Source: Todiramphus chloris collaris
Taxonomy: Eukaryota; Chordata; Aves; Coraciiformes; Alcedinidae
Length of the DNA: 64,000 nucleotides
Reading direction: 5' to 3'
NCBI GenBank assembly: GCA_025345505.1
Contig: JANVCC010000064.1
Coordinates: 2,549,113-2,613,112, forward strand
Below are positions 27,496 to 38,090 of this stretch, in pieces. The notes beneath the pieces were generated by a model. That model was not told the DNA's origin, made no database searches, and was given only the letters and a program-made list of their open reading frames with translations. The position numbers were made by a program, and so were the translations under genes. How positions within the stretch are numbered: position 1 is the first letter of the stretch; every line of letters starts with the position of its first letter.

Positions 27496-27799
27496 CTGGG
27501 AGGTTGTTTATTTGATGCAGAGAGATGATGGAGATACCAAATTTTGGTCTGGGGAAGGTCCTCCCTCGGAGCCCGGGCTGGCGATGGGCGCAGCATCATC
27601 CCGCAGGGTTCGCTGCAAAACTTATTTGGCCTTTTCAGTTGGTCTCACGAGTGGCAGCAGCTGTTGGGAACGTCGGGGAGGGAAGGGAGGGAGCACCACG
27701 AGTGCGACGAAGGCATCAATAACCCGGGGAAAAGGGAAAGGAAATGTGAAGTGGCCCTTTAAATATGAGCCTCCAGAGCCCGGAGCCCAACTAGCGTTC

Positions 27800-27985
27800 C
27801 CTCAAGTATTCAAATGAGATTGCAGCATCAGATTGGTATGCATTAGGCTGGTCTCAATGAAAATTAACATGTAATTGCTTCAAATGAAGTAAGTGAGGAG
27901 GTAATCTGTTCTTAAATTGGATTCGCAGGATTTTGTGGTACCATAATGCAGCTGTGAAATGAAATATATTTTAAGGATGATGTCC
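27800..27985. other. Candidate conserved non-coding element
   Basis: A block of even composition, free of simple repeats, with homeodomain-like words (ATGTAATTGC, TGCATTAGG, TTCAAATGAAG) lies between G-rich low-complexity flanks. Such islands often turn out conserved in vertebrate developmental genes; conservation cannot be seen from one sequence. Confidence 0.25.
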
Positions 27986-30721
27986 TCAAGGGGAGAGGGG
28001 AGGAAAGGGGGGGATTGTACTGGGAAGGGTCCTTTCCTTCCCTCCCTCTCTTGTTTTTGGTCTCATTAGTGCCATTTTATAAATGGGGAGAGGGTACTGG
28101 TGCGAGGGGCACGACTGGAGAAGGTCCCATTGCTTTTCACTCCATCATGTCGCCTTTGACATCCCTCCTGTCCCTCCTCTTCCCCTCCTCTCGTTCTCCG
28201 CTTCCCTTGCTCTGCCAGCGACCCTCCAGCACCTTCTCTCAGGGACAGATCCCCATCCCATTGTGATGGGAGGTCATAAGATGGGTGCTTGAACTTTGTT
28301 CGTGTGGCAACCTCCCTCCTGGTTATGTGATGGAGGCAGATCTGGCTCTGTGGTGGGGTTTGAGCATCTGTAAGAAGCTGTAGGTTCTTGCTGGGGAGCA
28401 GGTTTCCATGAGGAGACAGATGTCAAAGCAAGAGGCGCAGGTTGCCTTTGTGTCTTGGCCACTTGTGACCTTTGATGGGGAAGCCTCTTCTTCTGCTGAA
28501 GGGGAAGGTCCTCTCCCCATCACCCTGGGACCCAGAGCGGTGCTGCAAGACTTGGGGGTTCATTCCCAAAGGTTTGGGATGCCCTGCTTCTCCTGTGCAG
28601 GCTGGACCACCTCTTCATTTTAATTTCAAGGGTTTGCTCATCATTCTCCTTCTGTCCATCTCTACCCATCTGCCGGTAGGAGCAACATGAGCTTGGACGT
28701 CGTGGTGAGATTGCAAATTAGGAGCACGAGGGAGAACTGGTGTAGGAAGGTGATGTGGTGACCTGCAGTTTTTCTCAGGCTACAGATACATAGATAACGT
28801 GTGGCAGAATAGATTTGCAACAAGTAGAGCCAGTTGGTTGGCTTTGCAAGCTCCTCCAGGTCTCCCCATCGCAGCCTTCTGTTAGTGTACTGGGCTACTG
28901 GAGAGCTCTGCCAGCTGAAAACCTGACCTGGTGCTCCTCCCTGGGCTGACCTCCCCATCTCAGTCCCATCAGTGCCTTTCAGCCCTCTCTTCGCTCCAGC
29001 TTGCCCCCCTTTCCTCCCACCCTGCTGCCTCCTGGCCCTCAGCAGCCTCCAGCAGCCAGCTCCAGCCCGCTCCTCTCCCTGCAGCCCTGGCAGAGCCCGC
29101 TCACCCCTCACCGTTCCTGTTTTGTGCCTCGACTTCCAAGGGAAAGCCACTTCAGTGATAATTTCCCACTTGTAATAAGTTAAGTGCATCGCTTCCTTTC
29201 GAATACATTTTCAGTGCAGTTAAGCTCAGCAGTCCCTTGCCCGTGTGCTTAGTTAAACGCGCTCCTTTGCAGCCCGTTGGGGTGGATGGCATCGCTTTAT
29301 TCCTGGGCCATTAGTGTCAACTGCGCAAAGCAGAGCCAGGATTTATTCCGGGGGCACAGCTCGTAATTGAGCGAGTTCAGCGCCGGGGATCGGCGCTAAC
29401 TGCTGGGAGTGCAGCCTGGAGGAACTTCCCCGCTGGGCTGGAGGAGGAGAGCGGGAGCTGCCGGCGGAGCTGAGAAGGATGAGGGGTTGGGGTGTCTCAA
29501 GTGGCTCAACCCGGAGCTTGTAGGGGGCAAAGGGGCGTTTTTCTAAGAGCAAAGTGCACAGCGAGGAGAGATCTCACCAGGTTTTTGGAGGCAGAGAGAG
29601 GAGACTTCTTCTCCACACCTCCTCAGATGAGGAGACCTTGTTTGACAGGGTTTAAAGCGCTCTGCGATGCTCCGGGGGAGAGGATGAGATCGTTACGGAG
29701 TTATTTTCTTCTTGTGGCGTGTCCCACGCCTCCTTTTGATGCCTCTCAAGACAGAGCCTGGACCTAAACCTGGTCTAGCCTGGTGCCCTCCCTGCAGAAG
29801 GGATGACCCTTTCATAGGCAACCCTGGAAGAAAGCCAGGGAACGGGTGGCTTTTGCCTGGTGTTGTTTGCCTGCTGGCATCCAGGACCCCCCTGAGCAAT
29901 TACTTGGGATGAGGGAACGGGGTGGGGGGGAGAAAACTGGGAAGAAGGAAACATCCCTCGAGCTCAGCGTGGTGTCCCGGCGCTGCAGGAGCTCCCCAGC
30001 AGGGTGGCATTTCATTGGTAAACCGGCTGTGTCCCTGCACAGCTGCCTACGGGGGGTTTGGTGCTGGCATCACCCCCGTCCCTCAGCACCATTAGCACTT
30101 TTGGAGGGCACCCAAGCAGATGGGCCAGGAACGCGCTCCGGTGCCGCTCCACGGGGTTAGCCAAGGGTGGTGGGGGGGGGTGGTAGGAGCTCAGGCTCCT
30201 TCGAGGGGCTCTCAGGGCCCAGCTGCCCTCATTGATGTTTTGTGGCACGCTCCGAGGTGCTGAGATGGAAGATGCTGTGGATGTGCAGAGCCCCGTTGTT
30301 AGCAGAGACAATAGGAGGATAAATAGAAAGGCTGGATGAGGCGAGCACGGGAGCAGGGGACTTGGAAAGGTGCTCGTGCGCTGCTGCATTGCAGAGACAG
30401 AAAGACTATTCCAGACAAACCATCCCCATCTGCTGCATCCTGACCTGCCCGCTTTGCACCAGTCCGGGATGCTGGTGCGGGGGGCTCCCCGGTGCCGGTG
30501 GGGTGTCGGGTGCCCCCAGAAATGCTCGTGGTCGCTCCATACCCTGCCTTGCTCTTGGGCAGCAGAGCTCTGGCTCTTTTTGCAGCTCTTCCTTCCTCCC
30601 CAGTCTGGTTTCCTCCAGTTTCCTTGGCATTCGCCAGTAAGCTCATCTAAGGCAGCATACTGGGAGTTGTTTGCGGCTCTGCGAATCCCGGGCAATGAAC
30701 CAAGGCGAATCTTCCTGAGCC

Positions 30722-30780
30722 CGGTATATTATTATTAATGTAATTAGCATGAATCATTTGCATGTATAAACTTTCAATTG
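30722..30780. promoter_or_regulatory. AT-rich homeodomain/POU motif cluster
   Basis: Several TAAT cores (attattaatgtaattagcat) lie beside a perfect octamer ATTTGCAT at 30756-30763, flanked on both sides by GC-rich sequence. This resembles a neural enhancer core, but it is a motif-based guess. Confidence 0.3.
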
Positions 30781-31327
30781 AGGAGATCAGGTACTTGACA
30801 AACACGCGTTAACTTGCCCTCCCTGGCAAAGAGGTGCCAGATTATCTTCCCAGCCTCACAGAGGGCAGAAATGAAGGGCACTGGAGCTCGCCACGGGTTG
30901 CCAGTGGGAAAGGCAGGACCTCCCAGTCCAGAGCTCCGGCTCCCTCTGCAACTACTGGGATAAAACTCTAAGCGGGGAAGAGATGGGGAAGCACAAAGCC
31001 TTTTTCTTTTCCACTTCTGAGCGCTGCTTTTGACCAGCTCAGCGTGATTTTTGAAGAGGCACCGGGGTGGTGGCTGATCTGAGGGCACCTGCTCGCCCTG
31101 CAGCCTTTGGAGATGCTCCAGCTGCTGCAGGGTGTAGGGAGGAAGGACTGGAGGTAGGCACCAGTCCCAGCAGGGACTGCCAGACCCTGCTGCTGGGTTA
31201 ATCATTGGGTCGGCTCCTGCCTGGCAGGCGGTGGGCTCCCCCGTGCAGGGAAGCGGGTTTTTGCTCCTGGCAGATGTCCTGTGTCATGGAGAAGTCCTCG
31301 GGCTGCGTCTTTGGTGCTGTCACATCA

Positions 31328-31655
31328 GTGTGACCTCGAGGGTCCTTTCAATACTTAACAGGGCCTGTCAGAAAGAGGGGGACAGACTTTTGGTGGGACC
31401 TCTTGGTAAAGGACAAGGGGTGATGGTTTGAAACTAAAAGAGGAGAGATTTAGACCAGAGAGAAGGAAGAAATATTTGACACTGAGCATGGTGAGACTCT
31501 GGCCCAGACTGATGCTCCATCCCTGGAACTGTTCTGGGTGAGGTTGGCCAGGGCTCTGAGCAACCTCCTTTAGCTGTCCCTGCTCCCTGCAGGGAGGTCA
31601 GACAGGTGACCTTGAAAGGTCCCTTCCCAACCAAACCTGTCTGTAATTCTCTGAC
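31328..31655 (+). mobile_element. CR1 LINE, 3' fragment
   Basis: The copy runs from 'gggtcctttcaatacttaac' through 'ggacaaggggtgatggtttg' and 'agagatttagaccagagaga' to 'accttgaaaggtcccttccc' and a final 'ctgtaattctctgac'. It is 5'-truncated, carries only the non-coding 3' part, and is inserted directly upstream of a CpG-dense stretch that starts near 31680. Confidence 0.9.
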
Positions 31656-31679
31656 TCCCTCCAGCTGATCTTGCAGTTG

Positions 31680-31890
31680 ATTTGCCACGTGTGTCGATGA
31701 GCACGCGCGTCCTCGGTCCGTGCTGCCTGGGTCACGTGCACAAAACACCCGACAAAACCCCACCTTGTCTCTCGGGCTGGCACTCGGCATGTAGGGCAGC
31801 GTTGCCCGTCGGCGCCACTGCGAGCGATACGGTGCCGCAGAGCGAGCGCGCAAGCGAGCACAGTGGTCTGCGTGCGCGCGGGGAGCGAGC
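31680..31890. promoter_or_regulatory. CpG-dense stretch with two E-boxes
   Basis: Over 20 CpGs occur in about 200 bp, directly after a CR1 3' end. Two CACGTG E-boxes (31686-31691, 31733-31738) and the string GCGCGCAAGCG (31846-31856), also present at 38068, lie inside. The function is unknown. Confidence 0.35.
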
Positions 31891-32739
31891 AGGGGCTGTA
31901 AATCTTGCAGGAGGAAGGGCTGGGCTGGCAGAAGTCGCTAGTATGTGACTGAAGCCGATGCAGCAAAGAGTATCGAGAGGGAAACCAGGTTGGGTTGTGG
32001 CAACGAGGGGTTTGACTTTGTATTTATTAGTAAAAAGGCTGCTCTGTCGCCTCAGTGACAGCCTCACCTTGGGGCTGTCCATGATGTGCAGGTCCCAGCC
32101 TCGTGGTATCGCGGGCGGCACGCAGCCAAGGGAGCATCCCAGTCTGTCCCCATCTCTTCCTTCGCTCAGGAATTGATGGGCAAAGTTCTATTGCCAGTGG
32201 AGCATAAACACCAGAGGAGAGCCTAGGAGAGCAGTGGGACTGCGCCTGAATGGGATTGAGTTGTTCACAGCCTGGCCTTTAATTAATCCTAATAAATAAC
32301 AATAAAATGTGATAATCACGGAAATAAATCTGAGATGTGGAGCTCCTGCCTCCGGCAGCGGTCTAGTTTAGTTGATCATTTATAGCATGTCTGATGGTGC
32401 AGAGTCTGGAAGGCGCTGCCTGGGACATGAGATGCTGGGGACAGAGCAGGGCTGGAGCAGCTTGTCCCCATGCCCAGCCTCAGTGGGAGGCTTTTGCACC
32501 CAGTTTTAAACTAAACCCCAAGCTAGTTCCTGATTTCCAGCTTGGTCTAACCCATGGCAGAGAGAGAAATCACCGTTGAGGTGCTGAGTAGGACCAGGAA
32601 GAAAAAGACAGGACATCTAGGGATGCTCACTGGTGGGTCAGTGCTGTGAAACTCCCATCACGTGGTCTGGATTTGGGAAAGCAATTTCTCGACGGTGCAA
32701 CCAAGGAGCCCTCAGAATCTCTGGGGTACCATACAGAAA

Positions 32740-33062
32740 GTCCAAGAGGAACATGTATTGCCCGTGCTGCTGCCAGCACAGTTTCACAACCGTTGTGGTT
32801 TAGCCTCTACCCACAGCTAAAGACCACGCAGCCTCTCATCCGCTGTTACCTTCCTCCCTGGCTACCAGAGAAGAAAGAAAACAAGAAAACAACAAGTCCT
32901 AATGATGGTACAGATGAAATAATGTACAAAGCAAATGATAGGCTATACCTGTACCTGCCAGGGCGAGCGGCTGCATGGCCTTTAGCTGCTGGTAGACGCT
33001 CAACCACAACAGTTGTGAAACCGGGCTGGTAGGTAACACAGGCAGTAGATGCTCCTCTTGGC
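32740..33062. repeat. Imperfect inverted repeat with LTR-end sequence
   Basis: Two arms of about 100 bp (32740-32843 and 32968-33062) are imperfect reverse complements around a loop of about 125 bp. Both arms share blocks such as 'tttcacaac.gttgtggtt' and 'cagctaaa..cca.gcagcc' when read outward-in. The inner part of each arm resembles the 3' end of the avian ERV LTR at 60520-60566 ('gtttagctgc..ttaaaccac'). The similarity of the arms continues past the LTR-like end for about 45 bp. It could be an inverted pair of LTR fragments or a palindromic non-autonomous element. Confidence 0.7.
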
Positions 33063-34950
33063 TGGGTGGTAGAGGTTGAGCTCCGATAGGTAGGCACGCA
33101 GTGAAAATGAGGTGGTGGTGGAAGGAGAAACCAGCCTGGGAAGGTGACAGCCTCAGCTTGGGCTGCAAGTTTTGGTGGGGTGAGCCAGGCGTAGCTCCAT
33201 CCCTGCCTCCCCGTGATGGAGCTTGTACTGTGATAATTGCAACGAAAGCAACAATCAGGTTGGTAATTTTGCTGAGCTCTTTTCAGTTCTAATTAACATT
33301 ATTCATTTCTTGTGTGTCCTGCTGGGCCGAGGCAATCTGTGCTCTCCAGCCCAGCCCTCTGGAACGCCAGCGATCTGCATAAGAGGCAACAACAACAACA
33401 ACAACAAAAAAGTGTTGTGTGCCAATTACTACACTTCAGTAATTAAAACCCTCCTTCCCCCCACTGCCGGGCCACCTCCTCTCCCGTCATTTTCTGTGTG
33501 CAGACTCGGAGAGGAATTCAGGAGGGCATGTCACTGCTGGCATGTGCCATCTGTGTCTGCGTCGGAAAGGCAGGGAGGTACCGGGGGCTGCATGGAGCGT
33601 GGGAGGGATCTGTGGTCAGGATGCTCAGCTTTGGCACCTTGTTGCTTATTTATTCCTGATACGTGACTGTGGCGGCTGCGGTTCGGTCAGGGGCTCTTTG
33701 GGTGTTTGTCCCTACCCAGAGCTTTTTTGGTGTTTCCAGCAGCTCTCACCTTTGGTCAGGAGATGCAACTGCCTTAAAACACCCAGACTCTGGCTCCTGT
33801 GGTCATTTGGAGATGCCCTCAGTGGCAGCGGGGAGCAGAGGGTCTGATGTGGTGTGAGGAGCTACATCTCTCTGGAAACCATCCCTACCTACCTCCAGGG
33901 CGGTTCATCTGTGGTGTGTCAGCAGCATTTTCACCTCCAGGAAGAGAAACACTGAGGCTTGGAACTCTGAGTTTAGAGGGAAAGAAAGAGAGAGGAAGCA
34001 GTAGCATCTCCTCCTTGCACTGAGAGGCAGCAGCTTTTTATCTTCCCGGAGGAGAAGGCCTTGCCTTCCGAGCAGGAATGTAACAGGGATTAAGGATCTT
34101 GAGAGAGAAAATGACCTCATCTGTGCTTAATTATTTTTACATCTTTTTGGAGGCAAGCACTGTTTTCCGGCACCCTAGAGACCTCTCTGTCCCCTCCCTT
34201 CCTTGGCACGTCATGGGTTGAGAGCCTCCAGCAAGGTGGAGGAAGCATCTCGGGGCTTTGCACCTTGCCAGGAGCGGGGTGGAAAGAGGAGGAGGCTAGA
34301 GGCTCGGCGGTGGCTCCGCTCTCCCCCTGTGCTTGGAGCTCGGCTTCCTGGCCAAAGCCAAAGGCTTTCCGCTCGGCTGCCTGTGTGCTGGGGAGGAGGG
34401 CTTCTCATCCCTACTTCTGCCGGGCTTCTGGAGAGAGGAGCTGCTGGAGGAGGGAAGGGGGAGCAGATGGAGGGGCTGGAAGAGCATCGGGCTGCTGCGG
34501 TGAGCCTCGGCCGTGGGGACCCCGACGGGTGCGAGGAGGAACGGGGTTTGGCACAGCCGGTTGGGTAGGAGCGTGACCCACCATCCTCTAAAGAGTGTGT
34601 TGTATCCAGAGGTCAAAGTGTCTTCTCCAGGTGATGTTTCTGTGCTTTATTTTATATATAGATAGATAAATATATATATATAGGCTCGGGAGCTTTAAGA
34701 GGAGCGGAAGAATATAAACTAAGAACTCTCTGCTTGCCGATCCCAGGGACAGAGAAGCGTGTCTTGGTGATAAGAAGAGATTGTGACCGGGTGCTATGAA
34801 GGGCGAAAGCACTTATTTCACTGTTGCCTCATGCGTTACCTGAGCCTCGCTGCTTTTCAAAAGCACTTAAATGCCCAGATGATAGAGGGGAATGCTCGGA
34901 TCGCACACTGTCTGGCTCCATTATTATCCAGGGATCTCCAAGCTGATGCA

Positions 34951-35081
34951 TTTCACACACATAAAAAAAACCAAAACAAAACCCCAAAACTACAGACAAA
35001 CAAAAAACCACCAACCACAAACACACAACAAAAAAAAAACCCCAACAACAAAAAGAAAACAACACAAAAAACCAACACAAC
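34951..35081. repeat. A/C-rich, G-poor low-complexity tract
   Basis: About 130 bp consist almost only of A and C on the + strand ('aaaaccccaaaac', 'caaaaaaccaccaaccacaa'). Similar tracts occur at 3942-4021 and 10768-10864, and the T/G complement type at 17888-17960. Confidence 0.85.
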
Positions 35082-37250
35082 CTGGCATGGAGAAGGAGAG
35101 AGGAAATACATATTTTTAGTTCAGCCTGCTTACAGGTCCTTGGGGATAATCAGGCTGCAGAAGGGACCGGTTTGAGAAATTGAAGCCATGTCTGGCTTCT
35201 CATCTCCCAGCCTTTCTCCACAACACGGTCCTGGCAGCTGGGGTGGACGCCCCGGTGTCGGTGCAGAAATGCCGCTCGCTGCCACGCCGAGAGCTTCTTT
35301 CCTGGCACCGCGATGGGCAACCCAGAGCCGAGCACCAAATATCCCCCTGCTTTTGACTGGAGCTACCAGCAGAGGCGAGGTTCTGAGTACAGTGCTCTAA
35401 AGCAACCTTCTGGGAAGCAATCTCAAGTTCTGTTCAACTTGAGCGACTCAACTCTCAGGGTTGGCTCCGGTTGTAATGCAGCCGAGAGCACGAGCCGAGT
35501 TCTTGGTGTTCAGCCCAGGCTTGAATCTATTGCGCTTCTTTATGTGGATAATAAAAACCTGCTCACATGTAATTTATTATTATCGTAATATCATTATGGA
35601 ACAGCAGTAAAATTGGTTAATTTATCAGATGTTTTTCACACCGGAGAGGGAGGATGGTGCAGGAGCTTTGGGTACTTGCCTAGCAACTCAGCAGAGGAGT
35701 CCTGAGCTGCAGGCTACCAACCTCACCTCGGGCATCTCACCTCATGGGGATCCATCATCCCGAACCTCGAAACGTTTGTTGGAGCTGAGTGGGTTATTTC
35801 AGCTTCTCCTGTAATTTGGACCAAAGAGATACCTCCAGAAAAAGGCTAGATGAGTCGAGGCAGCTTGTCCCCAGGTCTGTGTCTTCACTGACATCAGTAG
35901 TGGACGTGGGAAGAGAAGTTGTCCACTGGTAAGGACACCTCACCCTGAGGAAGGATGTAGTCCCTGAAGTGTCAGGATAAGTCTGTGTGCTGCAAATATA
36001 GTCATCCGTGCTGCTAACTCCCCTGCTACCATAGTCTGGCATCTATAGCCCATTAAACCCCTTGCATTTGTTGAGGTGTCCCCACGTGAGACCTCCCAGA
36101 AGCTGCTGTGCTCTTTTTTGGTGCTTCCAAAGTGAATCTGCATCCCAGCCGCTGCGCAAGTAATGAAGTAGATGGGGGAGAATATAAAGAGTGGTTTTGT
36201 GCAGGGACATTATCCAGCAAAGCACTCTTAAGACCTAGTGGCTCCGTAGTCCCAGATTTGCTGGGCTTTATGTGACTTGCGGGGCTGCAAGTTTCTGCTG
36301 CCTGGGGAAGGGCTTGGACATCAGGCAGCCTCCAGGTCCTCATCTGGAGATGATACGTGAAAACAAAGCATTCAAACCTTCTTTGGGGATGTGTAGATGG
36401 AGGGTTACAGGGTTCCTGGAGACCTTTGGGAGGAGCAAGGCTGACCCACAGTGATGTGGGCAGTAAAAATAACCTCCTTTGGGAGCAAAGTTTCTTCTAG
36501 GTTTGCACCATGCTGTCTTCAGAGGGAGCTCAGTTTCTTTAGTAGGCTGGATAGAGAAGAGTTTCACCTCCAAAACATCACTCGATAAGTGAAGCGCTTA
36601 GCTGGGGTAACGTGCAGGAAGCGGGAGAGATGTAGTGATGCAGATGATGGGTGGGGAAGAACTGACAGAGGGGACAAATGGTAAAAAGCTCAAGGTTTCT
36701 CTTTCGAGGTGTGTCAGAGCTGGCTTTGTCCAGAGATAACTTTTCCTCACTCCTTTGTGAAGCAGCACGAGCTGCTTTCCCAGCTCCTCTTTGCATTTCT
36801 TTGCCTGGCTGCAGGGATATGAAGGTCTGTGGAGAGAAAGACAAGTGATGGGTTTGGGCAGGAGGCATCAGCCTGCATACCCCCCCCAAAAAAAAAGTTG
36901 TGGTTTGAACTAAGCATGGAAGTTTTGTCTCAACTTTGGTTGTCTCTGGGTTTGCAAAGGAGAAAATGGGCATGAAGGAGCAAAAGGTCCTTTGGTGGCT
37001 GGTACCGGGTGGCTCTGATCTATCTGAAATTGTTGTGAAGCTCTTGGGCAGATCTCTGGAGCCACCAGTTTAGCTGGCTATCGGTGCTCTGAGCACCACA
37101 GGTAAAGTGCTGCCATTGTCCTCTTTGGACACTTGGTTTCTGGCAGCAAGGCTCAAAACCAATGCCCGGAGGAGCACGAGGGGCTGGGGAAGGGAGGGCA
37201 GCGTGCCCAAGAGCAGCACCTTGACGGGTCACCTCTCTGCCTCTCCCCAG

Positions 37251-37483
37251 GTGCTCCGTGGACAACCGAGTGACCCGAGTGGCCTGGCTGAACCGCAGCA
37301 GCATCCTCTATGCCGGCAACGACAAGTGGTGCTTGGACCCACGGGTGGTGCTCCTGGCCAACACCAAAACCCAGTACAGCATCCAGATCCAAGATGTGGA
37401 CGTGTACGATGAGGGCCCCTACACCTGCTCCGTGCAGACAGACAATCACCCCAAGACGTCGCGCGTCCACCTCATCGTGCAAG
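37251..37483 (+). CDS. NTM: Neurotrimin (IgLON) internal exon, most of Ig domain 1
   Basis: This exon encodes 77 full codons plus one base of a split codon at each end. IgLON proteins are GPI-anchored neuronal adhesion molecules with three Ig domains that act in axon guidance and synapse formation. The translation starts [17 protein letters not shown] and ends [15 protein letters not shown]. The B-strand Cys is codon 1, the C-strand Trp is codon 12, an N-glycosylation site NRS is at 14-16, and the DEGPYTC motif gives the second disulphide Cys at codon 59. The segment [11 protein letters not shown], with an extra Cys, is the NTM form; OPCML has KWSIDPRV there. The acceptor is a pyrimidine tract ending ccccag at 37241-37250 and the donor is caag|gtaagag at 37484. 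The split codons give a phase that fits the next exon exactly. Family identity is near certain. NTM rather than a paralogue rests on recalled family sequences, and the second exon agrees. Confidence 0.96.
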
Positions 37484-37898
37484 GTAAGAGGAAGGGGCTT
37501 CGTTGAGGGGTTGGGCTTGGTGCTTTGGTTTCTGTTCCTCCCTTTCACCCTGGTGTCTTCTCCTCCCGCTGCTCGTACATGGAGCCTGTGAGACAACTTG
37601 GTGCAAACATAGGGGCTGATCAGTGAGCTCAGAGAGTCCCAGTGAAGCTTCATCCAACTTTCCTGGAGTGGTCACAGGGCTCTGATACAGGCAGAAGTTG
37701 CTGCTGGCAAACCCACGTTGCTGTTTGTTGTTTTTGTTGTGTTTTGATGGAGTTTTTTGTTTTCCGTGCTGGAGGCAGCACTTGAAGTAAAACTTGTGTT
37801 GGGGGAAAAGAGCAAGTGCTGGCAGATTTGTGTACTTTGTGGGGGTGTGTGTATGCCTGGCAACAATATGTGTTTATGTCTTGAAGCTTCGTACTTCT

Positions 37899-37958
37899 GG
37901 GAGGAGGAGGAGGACGAGGAGGATGAGGAGGACAAGGAGGAGGAGGAGGAGGAGGAAG
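37899..37958. repeat. (GAG)n-type purine repeat, interrupted
   Basis: Imperfect gag/gac/gat triplets run for about 60 bp on the + strand, 420 bp after the Ig1 exon donor. In one frame they would spell an acidic run, but they lie beyond intronic stops. Confidence 0.85.
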
Positions 37959-37989
37959 GCTGTCATGGGGTGGCAGAGGGCTCACAGTG

Positions 37990-38090
37990 GCCAAGCGTAC
38001 GCTTGCTCCCACGCTAGCGCGCCTCGCCGAGGTTGCGCACTCTTGCGCGCGGACGTGCGCTCTTCAAGCGCGCAAGCGTGCGCGGGCTCT
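37990..38090. promoter_or_regulatory. GC/CpG patch with palindrome and hairpin
   Basis: This patch contains a perfect 12-bp palindrome AAGCGTACGCTT (37993-38004) and a 9-bp perfect inverted repeat CTTGCGCGC / GCGCGCAAG (38042-38050 and 38068-38076) with a 17-base loop. Repeated TGCGC/GCGCA halves resemble NRF1 half sites. It is about 500 bp downstream of the Ig1 exon. Confidence 0.35.

Larger units (their letters stand above)
1..37250 (+). other. NTM: NTM intron 1 (3' part)
   Basis: Everything upstream of the first coding exon is non-coding. The preceding exon, which should carry the signal peptide and the N-terminal strand of Ig1, was looked for in the translations and is not here, so the intron exceeds 37 kb; very long first introns are usual for IgLON genes. 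Apart from the repeats, CpG patches and candidate elements listed separately, I see only mixed-composition sequence, with many short chance reading frames on both strands and no codon-level signal. Confidence 0.85.

Noticed and set aside
30012..30695. 227-codon minus-strand frame
   Set aside because: No domain or conserved motif, biased composition, and several competing frames over the same stretch.
34975..34992. CCCCAAAA-like words resembling telomeric repeats
   Set aside because: They occur once or twice inside an irregular A/C-rich tract, not as a tandem telomere array; vertebrate telomere repeats are TTAGGG.
37484..37506. Read-through of the Ig1 exon into a 3' extension
   Set aside because: The open frame ends after a few intronic codons, and the donor is a strong consensus, so it is normal splicing.
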